64,000 nt of DNA from Canna indica (taxonomy: Eukaryota; Streptophyta; Magnoliopsida; Zingiberales; Cannaceae). The stretch spans positions 42,550,001 to 42,614,000 of the forward strand of contig CP136895.1 in NCBI GenBank assembly GCA_034359265.1. The letters run 5' to 3'. Below, in pieces: positions 31,633 through 43,743 of this stretch (the first letter of the stretch is position 1; each line of letters opens with the position of its first letter). The notes under the pieces were generated by a model, which searched no databases, was not told the DNA's origin, and saw only the letters and a program-made list of their open reading frames with translations. The position numbers were made by a program, and so were the translations under genes.

Positions 31633-34600
31633 ATGTCGGGCGATCAAAGTTGGATGTACCGACGAATTCATTGTGGAGCTATAACGGACGAATTTCGAGT
31701 AGGCGTAACTTACTTCTTAAATTTCGTCTACTCGAATGAAAAAATTCCTTAGTGGTGATAAAATTCGATGTTCGTGTTGGAAATATTCGAACATAAGATT
31801 TTTGGACCGAGAAACTGTCACAATGCATCTGTATACAAAAGGATTCACACCAAGATATTTTGTATGGAATTGTCACGGGGTGTCACGTCAAGTCAGGACG
31901 TCGAGCAATCCTGTTGTCCAAACTCATGGTGAATCTTCTTCTGCTGGTGTTTCTTCTTCCAATCCACCTAATCCTTATAGAATAATGATTCTGGATAGTC
32001 TTGGAGGATAATTCCATTTAAATGATAATATTGAGTCAATTACTAAGACAGTAGTGCCACTAGATACTATGACAATTGAAGTCACTGAAGAACAACCTGC
32101 GATACAGATTGAATTGCCGAATAAGGAGGCTCTAGAATTTTACGAGATATTGAAAGATGCCGATGAACCTTTGTATGAGAATTGTCGTAATTATACAAGA
32201 TTTTCGGCAATGACACAACTCTTGAGCATCAAGTCCGATTGTAAAATCAGCGGGGTTGCCTTTGATCGGATTGCAGGCTTTATCAATGGTATGCTACCTC
32301 CAAATGACAAGTTTGAGCCAACCTTTTATGAGACGAAAAGGTTGATGAGGAAATTTGGGCTTGGGTACGAAAAGATACATGCGTGCCCAAATAACTGTAT
32401 TTTATATTATAAAGAAAATGCATAGTTAGAGCAATGTCCTATGTGAACATCCTCGTTACAAGTAGAAGAAACCGATCCGACAAAAAAATATCCCCTTTAA
32501 GGTGCTTCGATATTTTCCACTGACATCGAGGATTCAAAGGTTATTCATGTCAGAAAAGACTGCCCCCTATATGAGTTGGCATGCAAGAAGTCGTGATGAT
32601 ACAATAATGACTCATCCATCCGACAGTGAAGCATGGAGACATTTTGATAGGTGTTATCCTTCATTTGCTAGGGAGACTAGAAATATCAGGTTGGGATTGT
32701 GCACAAATGGTTTTAATCCATTTGGTAATTCGGCAACTCCGTATTCAGTATGGCCAGTGTTGTTAACAGTTTATAATTTGCCGCCCTCAATGTGTATGAA
32801 AGATGAATTTATCTATCTTTCGATGATTATTCCGGGTCCTAGGCATCCTCGCAAAGAAATTGACGTGTTTCTCTATCCTCTAATTGATAAACTCAAAATA
32901 TTGTGGGCTGAGGGAGTTGTCACTTATGATTGTCATCGGAAGCAAAACTTTACTTTACAAGCTGCTATATTGTGGACAATCAATGATTTTTCGGCCTATG
33001 GCATGTTGTCTGGTTGGAGCATGCATGGGCGACTCTCTTGCTCGTATTGCATGGAACACTCCAAATCCTTCAGTCTTGAGAATGGCCTAAAATTTTCCTT
33101 CTTTGATTGTCATCGCCGGTTTCTACCGTCTAACCATCAGTATCGAAGGAATCGTGACAAATTTACCAAGGGTAGAGTCGAAAGAGATGAGCCACCACCG
33201 ATGTTGTCTGGTGAACAGATGTTAGCACGTGTTCAATTGCTTCTAGAGATTACTTTTGGTCGGAATGTAAGAATTTCAGGCTTTGGTCAAACACATAATT
33301 GGGTTATAAAAAGTATCTTTTGGGAATTGCCGTATTGGAGTTCATTACTGATTCGGCATAATTTGAACTCCATGAACATTGAAAAAAATGTGTTTGATAA
33401 TATTTTTAATACTATGATGGATATTTCCGGCAAAACTAAAGATAATGTGAAGGCCTGACATGATGTGAAAATACTTTGTAAGAGGCCTGAGTCAGTGTTG
33501 CAAGAGGTCAACGGATGACTTCATGGGCCAAAGGCGTCGTATGTGTTAAATAAACAACAGATGAAAGATGTGTATCAATGGATCAAAGAACTCAGATTAC
33601 CCGATGGATATGCCTCAAACTTATCTCGATGTGTAAACGTCAATGGATGTAAAATATCGGGGATGAAGAGCCACGATTGTCATGTATTCATGCAAAGATT
33701 GCTTTCGGTCACATTTCGAGATCATCTACATGATAAGATATGGGGCCTGTTGACATAATTAAGTATGTTTTTCAAAAACATTTGTGCAAATGTACTTCGA
33801 GTCGAAGATATGTCAGCACTTGAAAATAATATTGTTGAAATCATATGCAAGCTGGAGCAGTTTATCCCTCAAGCATTTTTTGACTCAATGGAGCATCTAT
33901 CGATACACTTGGTATACGAGGCACAAGTTGGTGGCCCCGTTCAATACCAGTGGATGTACTTATTTGAAAGATACATGAATCGTCTAAAGAAAAAAGTAAA
34001 GAACACCGCCGTAGTTGAAGGTTCCATATCAGAACCATATATAATTCAAGAAATTTTAACATTCTACTCATTTTATTTTGAATCAACCATCAAGACAAGA
34101 CTTAATTGTCTTCCACGGAACGACGATGGGGGAGCTTGACCATCAGATGGTTGTTTAAATATCTTTGGTTACCCCGGTCGTGCTTTGGGTTCTCGTCCGT
34201 CTTGATTCTTAAATGATGAAAAGTATCATTTGGCCTACTTGTACATTTTACTAAAATGTCCAGAGATTGAGAAGTTCATTGAAATATTTGACATTCAGAT
34301 GGTGACAAAATACTCAATTTACAGTGATGAGGAATTAGAAAGATTACTAAATTGTAAGTTCCCTAATTGGCTTCAAGCTTACAGCACAGAACACAGAGGT
34401 GAAATAGATAACCAAATCTTTGAGTTTGCTAGTGGACCGGCACGACTTGTATAGTGTTATAATGATTATTTTATCAATGGATATAAATTTCACACACTTG
34501 AATATTCATCTACAAAAAAGACTATGAATGTCGGGGTCTGCGTCAAAGGGACAATATATGCTGAATGTGATGTTGACTTTTACAGACTATTGGAAGAAGT

Positions 34601-35124
34601 CATTAAATTGCAATTTTTTGGATGTAAATCAGTTGCCCTTTTCAAATGTCATTGGTTTGATACAGGCGATAGGGGCATGAGAGTTCATCCAAAGTATAAA
34701 CAGTTGGTCGAGGTCAATTACAAATCAAAATTGGCTTCAAATGATCTATTTATATTGGCATCTCAAGCTGAACAAGTATATTATATGCAGTATCCATCTC
34801 GAAAGAAAGATAGGGCAGATTGGCATGTAGTCTGTAAGACTAAAAGCCAGAGGAAAAATTGACCCGATAGTTGGAGAGAATGAGCCAGCAAATGACTTCT
34901 ATCAAGAAGAAGATCCTTCCGAAGTGGAACGAGTTAGTCTAATACTCGAGGATGATGACACAGAGTTAGTTCAATTGGAAATAGAATACGTTGATGACGA
35001 TGATAATGAAGTTGAGGAAGCACAGAATGATGATGAGGGAGACGAAGAAGAATTTCAAGAGTCCGATACAGAAGAATAAGAAGAAGAGTATTACATGGAT
35101 GATGATAATGACGATGAAGAATAA
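31633..35124 (+). pseudogene. TNP2-type transposase of CACTA-2, broken
   Basis: ATG at 31633 (MSGDQSWMYRRIHCG) opens the N-terminal Transpos_assoc-like domain, which continues after a frameshift near 31735 as GDKIRCSCWKYSN and HLYTKGFTPRYFVW. TNP2 domains follow: RKFGLGYEKIHACPNNCILY (32340-32405), VLRYFPLTSRIQRLF, EAWRHFDRCYPSFA, RLGLCTNGFNPFGN and AILWTINDFSAYGMLSGW (32500-33458, the longest open stretch, 318 residues). Then comes a DUF4218-like part (33543-34139), a DUF4216-like part (34524-34860) and an Asp/Glu-rich tail. Stops at 32423, 32443, 33456, 33756, 34137 and elsewhere kill it. In the family TNP2 performs excision and insertion with the second protein. Confidence 0.9.
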
Positions 35125-35209
35125 TTATAAATGTGAAGTATATATGCAATTACTAAATATATCTATTAATCTATTATATATAATCTAATTATATTAAACT
35201 TTTATAGCT

Positions 35210-36902
35210 ATGGTTCGAGATATCAGTTCTCGAGGAGGCATTCCTCGTAGGACCCCCCGACGATTACCACCCGTCCCACTTGTACCCACTGACCCTTCGC
35301 CTTCCACCACCATCCCCCCACCTCCTGCCACCATTCCCTCACCAGATCCATCTACCATTCCCCTAGCTAATCTGGTCACCATCCCCCCACCTTTAGCCAT
35401 CATCCCTTCAGCCGATCCAGGCCCATCGACATCGAGACGTAGGCCACGAGGGCCTAACAGAATTCTCCCTCTGCCACCCGAGGGACAACTGCGCAGAGCT
35501 GTTAATGTGTGCGGAAGAAGGTAAGTATATACATTAATTATTTCTTATAATTTATTTATAATTCAAAATATCATAATATGAATTTATATTTGGTGCAGAT
35601 TTGAGCAGGAGGACGTCCCCCACACGATTGCGGGGATGATCCGAAAGTTTATTATGGATTTATTGTCTCACGTGGTCTCACGTGCCCCGTGAGCATATGG
35701 ATTTATTATGGCGAGAGTTCACGATAAGTATATTTATTAAATTAATGTTAATGTTAAATATTCATCAGTAATAAATTTTTTTTGCAGGGCCATTATACAT
35801 GGCTGGAGGACCAGACCACTTGTGTGGAGGCTGCATGGGAGCATGTTGCTCGCGCTCGCTATAATGGGCTACTTCAGTAGGCTCGTCAGATCGTGATGAG
35901 ACGGCTGGGGGCCACACAGATAGGGCAAACTCAAGGACACGCGCCCGAGTGGATTTCTGGCCCTGTGTGGGACCAGCTTGTTGAGTGGTGGGACACACCT
36001 GAGTGGCAAGAGGTCTCCCGGACTGGGTCGAGAAACTGCATGTCCGGGGGGGGGGACAACATGGGCGCGCGCCACACTGGTGGCTCCATCTCTTTTGCGG
36101 TTCATGAGCGTCGTATGGTATGTATAATTTAATTATTTTTAATTAAATTATATATTGTGTATAATGATACTATTGTATTTTTTTTCTAATGTAAGACGCA
36201 CGTGACGGAGGACGGCATCGTCCAACGCCCGTCGATGATGGAGGTGTTTGAGCGCACCCACCATCGTCAACTAGGAGTGAGGGACTACGTTGATAGCAGA
36301 GCCTCGTATATAATGGTAAGTATTTATATATGTCTATTTGATTTACACAATTTTTATTTATAGTTTATATATATATAAAATATAAACATGTGTCGGAAAC
36401 TTACACGAGGACTCTGATCGAGCGTGGAGGGACACCGGAGGAGTTCTATGCAGGAGCTTGGGTGAAGGCCGCAGGTGGCTAGGAGCACGGCCGTATTTAT
36501 GACTTTGCAGACAGTGGCCATGCACGCGCCGTGCTCGGGCCACTTGGGGCACCGACCCCTCCGACTGTCGGTGAGCGGCCCTCGACATCCCGAGCACAGG
36601 ACTAGAGCCGGATAGCGGCCATGGAGTCGGAGCTCACCCAACAGAGACAAGCGATGGAGGAGTAGAGGCAGACGATGGAGGGGCAGAGGCTGGCGATGGA
36701 GGAGCAGAGATTGGAGATGCAGGAGCAGAGACGGGCGAATGACGAGTTGAGACAGATGATCCAAAACATGCAAGCACTCCTCACTCAGATTGCGTCTCAC
36801 TCTGGCCTTCTACCGATGATGTCATAGCCGTCGTCCTCCTCGACCCAGTCGATGCTCCCGACCCAGTCGTTGTCGACTCCATCGTCTCCACCGTAGCCGT
36901 GA
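35210..36902 (+). pseudogene. Second gene of CACTA-2 (Ptta/En/Spm-type), intron-containing, broken
   Basis: MVRDISSRGGIPRRTPRR at 35210, a Pro/Ser/Thr-rich tract, then GPNRILPLPPEGQLRR. A GTAAGT donor at 35521 and an AG near 35599 bound the first likely intron. Exon-like blocks follow: RFEQEDVPHTIAG, HYTWLEDQT, MRRLGATQIGQTQGHAPEW, LVEWWDTPEWQEVS, HTGGSISFAVHE, MEVFERTHHRQLG, TLIERGGTPEEFYAGAW. The end is a Gln/Glu/Met-rich coiled coil (about 36615-36790) and a Ser/Thr tail. The middle part fits the plant Ptta/En/Spm transposase family. It has several stops; exact splice sites are not all resolved. Confidence 0.65.
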
Positions 36903-37518
36903 GATTTTAATTAATTGTATTTTGTTTATATTTTGATACTTGGTTGTATATAGAGGATATTTTGATAATTGTTTGCCTCCGATTTGAGGCTGAGATTGAT
37001 GATATTTATATAAAACTTGTATGTTTGGTTTCAAATGCATGTGTATAATGTTTTATGATTGTAATATGTGAGTGAAAATAGTTTGTAGTCGATATATCAT
37101 TGTATACAGGAATTTACAAAATTTTCAATTTTTTCAGTTACAGGATACACCTTTAGCCACGGCTTACCCATGGTTCACTGTCACTAAGCCGTGGCTGAAT
37201 GATTATCGTAAATGGTGGATGGTCTGGGCAGCACCAAATATCACGATTGCTAATAGTATCACCGACGGGACTGGACCGTGGCTGATGGTTGGTATCAATG
37301 ACAGCTCCTGGAGCCGTCACTGATGTTTTTTAATCAGCGACTGTGCACGCGGCTGTTGTTGATGATTACGTGTGATGGACGTGCTCGACCGTCACAACTT
37401 ATCTGAGATGCGCTCATCAATGACGACTTTTTGCCACGGTTTGCACCGTTCGTGATATCTATCACCGACGGTTCAGCCACGCTTTGAGCCGTCGGTGATG
37501 ATGACAATTCTAGTTGTG
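36903..37518 (+). other. CACTA-2 3' non-coding part and right subterminal repeats
   Basis: AT-rich to about 37135, then inverted copies of the GCCGTCGGTGAT-type repeats (for example GCCACGGCTTACCCATGG, ACCGTGGCTGATGG, GAGCCGTCGGTGATGATGA) to the right terminus. The same segment in CACTA-1 is at 40071-40493. Confidence 0.7.
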
Positions 37519-40070
37519 TTAGGGTGTGGTTAGGTGGAAGTGGGAGGGGATTATAAAAATATCCCCCCTAGGGCTAGCGGCTCCCTATTGGAGCCGTACC
37601 AGCCAAGAGAGAGAGAGAGAGAGGAGAGCAGTCGCCAAGCCAAGCCAACAGCCGCTCTCCCCATCTCCCTTTCTTGGAGCCATCGAGCCAAGTTGCAACC
37701 GAGCCAACCCTTCCTTCCCCTTTCCTTTCCCTGTGGAGCCAAGTACAGAGGAGTTGCCTGAGCTGAGCCACCCCCTCTCTCTCCCTTTCCCCCTTCTTTC
37801 TCTTCTTGGAGCCAGTGGCTTGAGGAGGAGCCACCGCCCCCTTTTCACCCTTGGTGGAGCCGAGCCGCTTTCTTGAGGCCGGATTCCGGGAACGCCGTTT
37901 GGAAGATCTTCTCCAATTCTTTTCCCTAAATCTAGGTGAGTGGTTTTACCCCTCCTTCTCGGGTTTCTTCAAATTCTTGAAGCCTTTCTTGAAGGCAAAG
38001 ATGTTCTTGATTTGTTTTCCGACGATCTCTCGAATTCTCGTCATTCTTTTTGTTTGCCGTGTTTGAGGAGGCCCTAAACTCTCCCCTATGGGGCTCGGCA
38101 GCCCAAGGATGATCCTAGGGGTGCTCGGCCAAGGGAGAAACAAGGGTGTCCTCAAGGTGTTCGATGAAATGCCTAAGTGAGAGTTCTTGTATATCGTGAG
38201 GTCTATACCTTGAGTTGCTTACCAATTTAGGTTCTTTTATTGTTGTTGCATGCCTTGGAATTAAATCTGTGATTTTTGAATGATGATCATGTTTTATAAA
38301 AATAAGATTGGATCTTGAAACCATGGCTGTTCTTGATATGAGATTCTTGATCATGTAATTTGATTCTTGTTGAAGATGATCTTGATGCTTGCTAATCTTG
38401 GTTAAACAATCATGATTTGATTCTTGTGAGTTTTGTCTCAACGATATAATTCTGTTATGATGGTAATCAGGAATTTAATTTCTATAAATTTTGGATTTAT
38501 TTTCATGATACACTAAACATTCAATGTTGCTGGAATTTCATGCTGAGAAGATGAATTTGTGTTGATTTTAGAATACATGTTGTGGCGTGTATAGTTTTCT
38601 GAGCATAGTTATGTAACCTATCGTTTTGACCAGAAAATATAGTTTGGAAACAAAGGTCACACTCTGAAAACTAGATTCGGATTAGATACATCAGTTTCGG
38701 GCATAACAACAAGCTAAAACAAAACCCTAATCATGGTAATCTAAATTTTAATTGCATAATTAAAATTGAGCAAGGGGTCAGCATAATCTGTTATGAACCA
38801 ATAAATAAGTTATACATGAAATAAAACCTCACGGGTTTATGACATTACGGGTCTAGGAGTTTGGCGTCGGGTATTGGAGTGTTGAGACGTTTCCCAATAA
38901 GAAGACCCCTAAGACACCGTAGGAGAGCCTTGACTTGGGTCATGATGCGCCATATCTTTATGAATGGCGAAGAGGCTCATTGAGGAGCCGGATTACGGGC
39001 TAGGATCGGAAGGTTTGATGGCTAATTCCCAACCTGTGGAACAAGTTCGAACGAGCAATTCCTGATTTTTCCCAAGATTCTTTATTTAAAGGGGTAAGTT
39101 TGGATGGGCGGATCCCGATTACTCCTACGTTATTTATTGGGATAAGTTTGGATTGTCAAATCCCGCTTGTTCTGGTTTGGCCTCGTGGAATAAGTTCGGA
39201 GAGCTAACCCGATTATTCCTGAGGTGCTTTTAAGGAATAAGTTCAGAGGGGCAAATCTCGATTACTCCTGTGATATCTTAAAGCGGCAAGTTCGGATGGG
39301 CGATTCCCGATTGTTCCTTCGCATCTCGTGGAGCAAGTTCGGATGGGCCAATCCCTATTACTTCCGAGTTTCTTAATATTAGGATAAGTTCGGAGGGCCT
39401 TCCCGATTATCCTAGTATGTTTAGTTGCCTTAGGGCATGGTAGGCTTAGGCCTATTGATCTTCACCGTTTGGGTGTTGGATGCCTTCGGGCAAGTGGTGG
39501 CTAGATGGCCTATTAGCTAGTCACTCCCTTGTGACCTTTCCTGCTTGAGTCAGGTGTTTGCATTTATGTTATTTATGCTATGTTTGGTTTCTCGTGGGGG
39601 TCGGTAGGACCGCTCACTGAGTTTTTTTTAACTCACCCGTTGTCGTTGTTTTTGTTTGGCAGAGCTTGACCGGTGAGGTGGGCTGGAGCACTTGGCGCAG
39701 CTAGAGGGCAAAGGAGCTACATTGATCTCATAGCAATCCTAGTTAGGGGTCGTAATCGAGTTTGTAGTAGTTTGATCATGCACTTGTGATTTGATGTTTT
39801 AGAGTTGTAGTCCCGTGAGGACGTTCATGTTTTATTTAGCTTTTATTTGTTAAGAGAACTATTGTTTTTTGGGTTTGTTTATTTTTGCACTTGAACTATT
39901 TATTAAAAACTTTAATGTTTTGAACTAAAAATCTGTTTTGGTTCTTTTTATTAATAAAAGCTGTTGTTTATTCTGCTATTTTTATGAGTTGGCATGTTCA
40001 TGAGTTAGGTTGCGGGGTATAGGCACGTATACCCTGGCCGGTCACGTGACCCTGACTTTGGGGCGTGACA
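37519..40070 (+). repeat. Distal piece of solo LTR 1
   Basis: Continues the LTR after CACTA-2. TATA box 37552-37558, CT-rich leader, AG/GTGAGT at 37934-37941, hairpin array at about 39010-39414, TTTGGCAG acceptor-like site ending at 39662, AATAAAAG near 39953, and U5 palindromes. It lies closer to solo LTR 2 than to the complete element in the wording of its hairpin centres (GGATGGGC...ATCCCGA). Confidence 0.88.
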
Positions 40071-40493
40071 CATTGTATACAGGAATTTTTAAAATTTTAA
40101 TTTTTTTCAGTTACAGGATATAACTTCAGCCAAGGCTTACCCATGGCTGATCGTCACTATGCCGTTGCGGAAAGCATATCGTAAATTGGTGATGGCATAG
40201 GCAGCACCAAATATCACGGTTGCTAATAATATCACCAATGGCTCACAGCCGCGGCTGATGTGTTTAAATCAGCCACAACCGCCTAGGACCGTCACTGATG
40301 TGTTTAAATCAACGACAGCTCGAGCGGCTATCGCTGATGATTACTTGTGACGGCTGAGGGCGGCCGTCATAACTTATCTGAGATGCGCACATCAGTGACG
40401 ATGTTTTTCCATGGTCCGCACCGTCCGTGATAGTCGTCACCGATGGTTCTTCCACGGCCTGAGCCGTTGGTGACAATGACAATTCTAGTAGTG
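40071..40493 (+). repeat. Right end of CACTA-1
   Basis: Starts with the second copy of CATTG and continues TATACAGGAATTTTTAAAAT as in CACTA-2 near 37095. Subterminal repeats follow and the terminus is AATTCTAGTAGTG at 40493, a perfect inverse of CACTACTAGAATT. Confidence 0.85.
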
Positions 40494-41237
40494 AATAGAG
40501 GTTACTTTCCTATGAGTCATGGCATCATTCTTTCCAGGAAGATGTCTCCTAAGACACCTGAGGGGACAAAATAGATGAGCGAGATCCCTTATGCTTAAGC
40601 AGTCGGATCCATCATGTATGCAATGCTCTGTACTCGGCTTGATGTCGCTTATGCCCTAGGGGTGACTAGTAGGTTTCAGGCGGATCCTGGAGAGGAAGAT
40701 TGGAAAGCCGTAAAGAACATTCTTAAGTACTTGAGATGAACTAAAGATGTTCTCCTGATTTATGGTGGGTCAGATTTTAAACTGGAGGGCTACACATATA
40801 CTAGCTTTCAATCAGACCCGGATGATAGTAAATCTATTTTTGGGTATATATTTACTCTGAATGGAGGCGCAGTATGCTGGAAAAGTTCCAAGCAAGGTAC
40901 TGTGGCCGACTCGGTGACAGAAGCTGAGTACGTCGCTGCAAGCGATGCCGCCAAGGAATGAGTGTGGATAAAGAAGTTCATCTCTGAGCTGGGTGTTGTG
41001 CCAAAGGTTGTCGGTCCAATCCCTATTTATTGTGATAACACTTGGGTTGTTGCTCAAGAAAAAGAACCTAGATCCCACCACAAATCAAAACACATCCTAA
41101 GGCGGTCTCATCTAATCAAAGAGATTATTTGACGTGGTGATATAAATGTCGAACGTGTCGACACAAAAGAAAATATAGCAGATCCATTCACAAAGCCATT
41201 ACCACAAAAGCAGTTTGATCGCCACTTTAGTTTCATG
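40494..41237 (+). pseudogene. pol: Copia RT C-terminus and RNase H fragment (family E)
   Basis: Peptide RGYFPMSHGIILSRKMSPKTP, then YAMLCTRLDVAYALGVTSRF, FGYIFTLNGGAVCWKSSKQ, TEAEYVAASDAAKE, IPIYCDNTWVVAQ, HHKSKHILRRSHL and ADPFTKPLPQKQFDRH: the Ty1/copia RT tail and RNase H. Stops at four or more places. The same family occurs on the minus strand at 59977-60985. CACTA-1 inserted into it at 40493, and on the right it is cut by the truncated LTR of element C at 41238. Confidence 0.85.
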
Positions 41238-42143
41238 GGTAAAAACAAATTAAAAACATATTTTTAAGGAATTTTTGGAAACCGTTAACCTAAAAAAATA
41301 AGGCTTGAAAGGCTAGAAATCTCCAAACTACCCAGAATTCCCAGAATGCCCCCAGCTAGTTTTTTAAAAAACTGCCCAAAATTTCCAGAATGCCCCCAAA
41401 CGGCTCTTTTTCAAATTAGATAAGATTTGAATGGCTTTTTGCTTCCATACTCCAATACCAACTCTATAAATACACCAAAAACTTCCTTTCTAAGGCTCCC
41501 AACTATTCCATTGAGCTACCAAAACATTTTCTTGAGCCTTAAAGAGTGATTCAAAGTGCAAACCTCAACTTCTTATTCCTAAAGTCTTCAAAACTTCATT
41601 TCAAGTCTTCAATCCGAATTTCTACATCATCTTGAGGCCTTGGAGTACTAGGAGGCAACTTGGAGGAGCTCATTTGAGTTTGTTTTAATTTATAGCTTTT
41701 TACTTGTATTTTCTTTCTTATTTGTTTCTCATTTCAAGTTGTTAAGTGTGGTGAAGTGTTACACTTAGGTTTCTTTATTTTTGAGTGTTTTGCTGGAATA
41801 GTAGTTGAGGCATCCTCTAAGGTTGAGGGATAAGTCCTCTTTGTATTCTTTAGGAAACATTCAAGTTATAAAGATTTAAGGTTAGAAATCCTTGGTGATG
41901 AGCCAAGGTAGTGGAGTAGGCGGTGTGGCCGAACCACTCTAAATTTCACATGTTAGCATTGCTAGTCCATTTAATCTTGCTTGGTATTAATCATTACTAA
42001 TTTATATTTGCATCATGAAAGCATATAACTCAAAATTGCAAAAAGCCATACTTAGGCCAACTTGAGAAAAAAATTAGAATTAAACTTAGCATATTTAGGC
42101 TACACACTATTCACCCCCCTCTAGTATGGTTATTTGGTTTATA
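41238..42143 (+). repeat. 5' LTR of element C, 5'-truncated
   Basis: Aligns from GGTAAAAACAAATTAAA (41239; counterpart at about 47652) to TTGGTTTATA before the PBS. TATA-like TCTATAAATACACC is at about 41463-41476. The full-length segment between 41900 and 42055 shows what the 3' LTR lost to the chromovirus insertion. Confidence 0.8.
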
Positions 42144-42145
42144 TT

Positions 42146-42156
42146 TGGTATCAGAG
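42146..42156 (+). promoter_or_regulatory. Primer binding site of element C
   Basis: TGGTATCAGAG, two bases after the LTR end, complementary to initiator methionine tRNA; the last C of the usual 12-mer is T here. Confidence 0.88.
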
Positions 42157-42199
42157 TTTGGTAGTAGGACTAGATTTCACCATTTACCCTACACTTAGA

Positions 42200-43743
42200 A
42201 TGGTTACCGAAAACACACTAGCTCAAGGGACCTCTACCCATGCACTTCCTTTGTTTGATGGAAATCACTTTGGTTATTGGAAAATTAGAATGAATATTTT
42301 CCTTCAATCACAAGGTCTAGTGGTTTGGAGGATAATTCAAAATGATTATAAGCAACCAACTAAGAACATGGATGATTAGACCCAAGAGGAAGTTAAATTC
42401 TCTAATTCCAATGCTAAAGCAATAAATGCATTACATTGTGGATTATCAATTAATGAGTTTAATAAAATTTCTACATGTAAATCCGCATTTGAAAATTGGC
42501 AAGTTCTTGAAACTACTCATGAAGGAGCTCTCAAGTAAAGGAGTCAAAAATCAATCTTCTCATGCATGATTATGAACTGTTTAAAATGCTATCTCATGAG
42601 ACTATTGATGAAATGTATGCTAGATTCCAAAACATTACTAATGGCTTATGCAATCTTGGAAGAGATATTAGGGGAGAAGAAAAGGTGAGAAAACTACCTC
42701 GGTCACTTCCCAAAGCTTGGGAGCCAAAGATGATAGCTATCATGGAAGCTAAGGATCTTGGTACCATGAAGCTCACCGAACTCATTGGATCCCTCATGAC
42801 ACAAGAGATCCATATGAGGACACACAAGGAGGAAGATGCCCCCAAAGGAAAGAGTATTGCCTTAAAAGCATCACATAAGAATGATGACACTTCTTCATCC
42901 GAAGAGGAGCTTGATGACTATGAGGAGATGGACTTGCATGCAAAACGGTTCATGAGGTTCATAAAGGATGACAAAAGGTACATTTGTTTCAATTGCAACA
43001 AACCCGGGGGACTTGAGGAAGGATTGCCCACAATTGAAGCTCAACCCCACCTCATCCACAAAGAAGGACAAGCTCAAGAAGAAGAAGACGAAGACATTGA
43101 TGACTTCTTGGGATGAAAGTGAATCTTCATCAAGTGAGGAAGACTCCAAGGATGAAAGAGCCAACCTTTGCCTCGTGGAAAATGATGATGAGATAACCTT
43201 TACATTTGGTGAATTTACATTTACTCAAGAAGAATTAGTGCATGAGTTTGAACAAATGCATGTTGAGTTTAATGCTATTAGAAAGAGGTTTAAAGAACTT
43301 AGAAAGGAAAATAAGTCTTTAGAAGCGGAAAATGAGGAACTACTTGTTTCGTGCAATGCTTTGAAAAAGGAAGTAGAAACTCTTAAAGATGAAAAACTCA
43401 CTTTAGAAAAGGCAAAATATGATTTACAAGATTCAAATGATGTGTTAGAAAAAGAAAACAAATTTTTGAGTGCACAAGTTCAGTACTTGAATGATAGCAT
43501 GCTCTCATTGAAGAATGAGTTATGTACTTTGAATGAAAAGATGCATGGCTTACAAAATACTAAAAATGATCATGTCTCACATGATAGAAATACTAGAAAA
43601 TCATCACATCCTCATTCTCATACTCATATTCATACTCATTATTCCACTAAGTTTCATGGTTATTGCTTTTGTTGTGGAATTTATGGACACATGATTAGGG
43701 ATTGTGCACTCAAGAGGAACCCTCATGCTAGATCTACTTAGGT
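42200..43743 (+). pseudogene. gag: gag of element C, broken
   Basis: ATG at 42200 (MVTENTLAQGTSTHALPLFD), FDGNHFGYWKIRMNIFLQ, a stop for Trp at 42377, a frameshift near 42540, then ETIDEMYARFQNITNGLCNLG and LPRSLPKAWEPK (UBN2-type gag domain). Knuckle 1 reads CFNCNKPG, then an extra G causes a frameshift, and Asp stands for the zinc-binding His before LRKDCP. An acidic Ser-rich linker and a coiled coil of about 100 residues (43230-43560) follow, then a His-rich stretch and knuckle 2 CFCCGIYGHMIRDC (about 43663-43704). The stop is at 43739. Confidence 0.85.

Larger units (their letters stand above)
29999..37518 (+). mobile_element. CACTA-2: near-complete En/Spm transposon
   Basis: Left end GACTACTAGAAT (29999) and right end ATTCTAGTTGTG (37518) are one- and two-base variants of CACTACTAGAAT and its inverse. 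TTA is duplicated at 29996-29998 and 37519-37521. Subterminal zones carry many copies of GCCGTCGGTGAT-like words in both orientations. It holds two plus-strand genes in the usual CACTA arrangement: TNP2-type transposase (31633-35124) and a Ptta/En/Spm-type second gene (35210-36902). Both are broken and both ends are mutated, so it is immobile by itself. Confidence 0.92.
29731..40070 (+). mobile_element. Solo chromovirus LTR 1, split by CACTA-2
   Basis: Starts TGTAATATCC at 29731 and ends GGCGTGACA at 40070, with CATTG at 29726-29730 and 40071-40075. The LTR pieces are 29731-29998 and 37519-40070 (2820 bp in all); CACTA-2 fills the gap and duplicated TTA. No internal region is present, so the element was reduced to a solo LTR by LTR-LTR recombination, before or after CACTA-2 arrived. 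It carries its own TATA box (37552), putative intron (37936-39662), hairpin array (39010-39414) and U5 palindromes. Confidence 0.92.
18369..40493 (+). mobile_element. CACTA-1: En/Spm transposon, left end lost, with nested insertions
   Basis: Own sequence lies at 18369-20473, 29161-29730 and 40071-40493. The rest is two later insertions: a chromovirus at 20474-29155 and a solo LTR at 29731-40070, itself hosting CACTA-2. Removing them and one copy of each target duplication restores colinearity with CACTA-2 (33765-37518). The right end reads AATTCTAGTAGTG, the inverse of CACTACTAGAATT, preceded by subterminal repeats with CCGTTGGTGA. AAT follows at 40494-40496 as the candidate 3-bp target. The left end is absent because the element begins inside the transposase gene at the Athila junction. 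Confidence 0.85.

Noticed and set aside
40812..41081. Minus-strand 89-codon frame
   Set aside because: Antisense to the copia RNase H fragment that is clearly readable on the plus strand.
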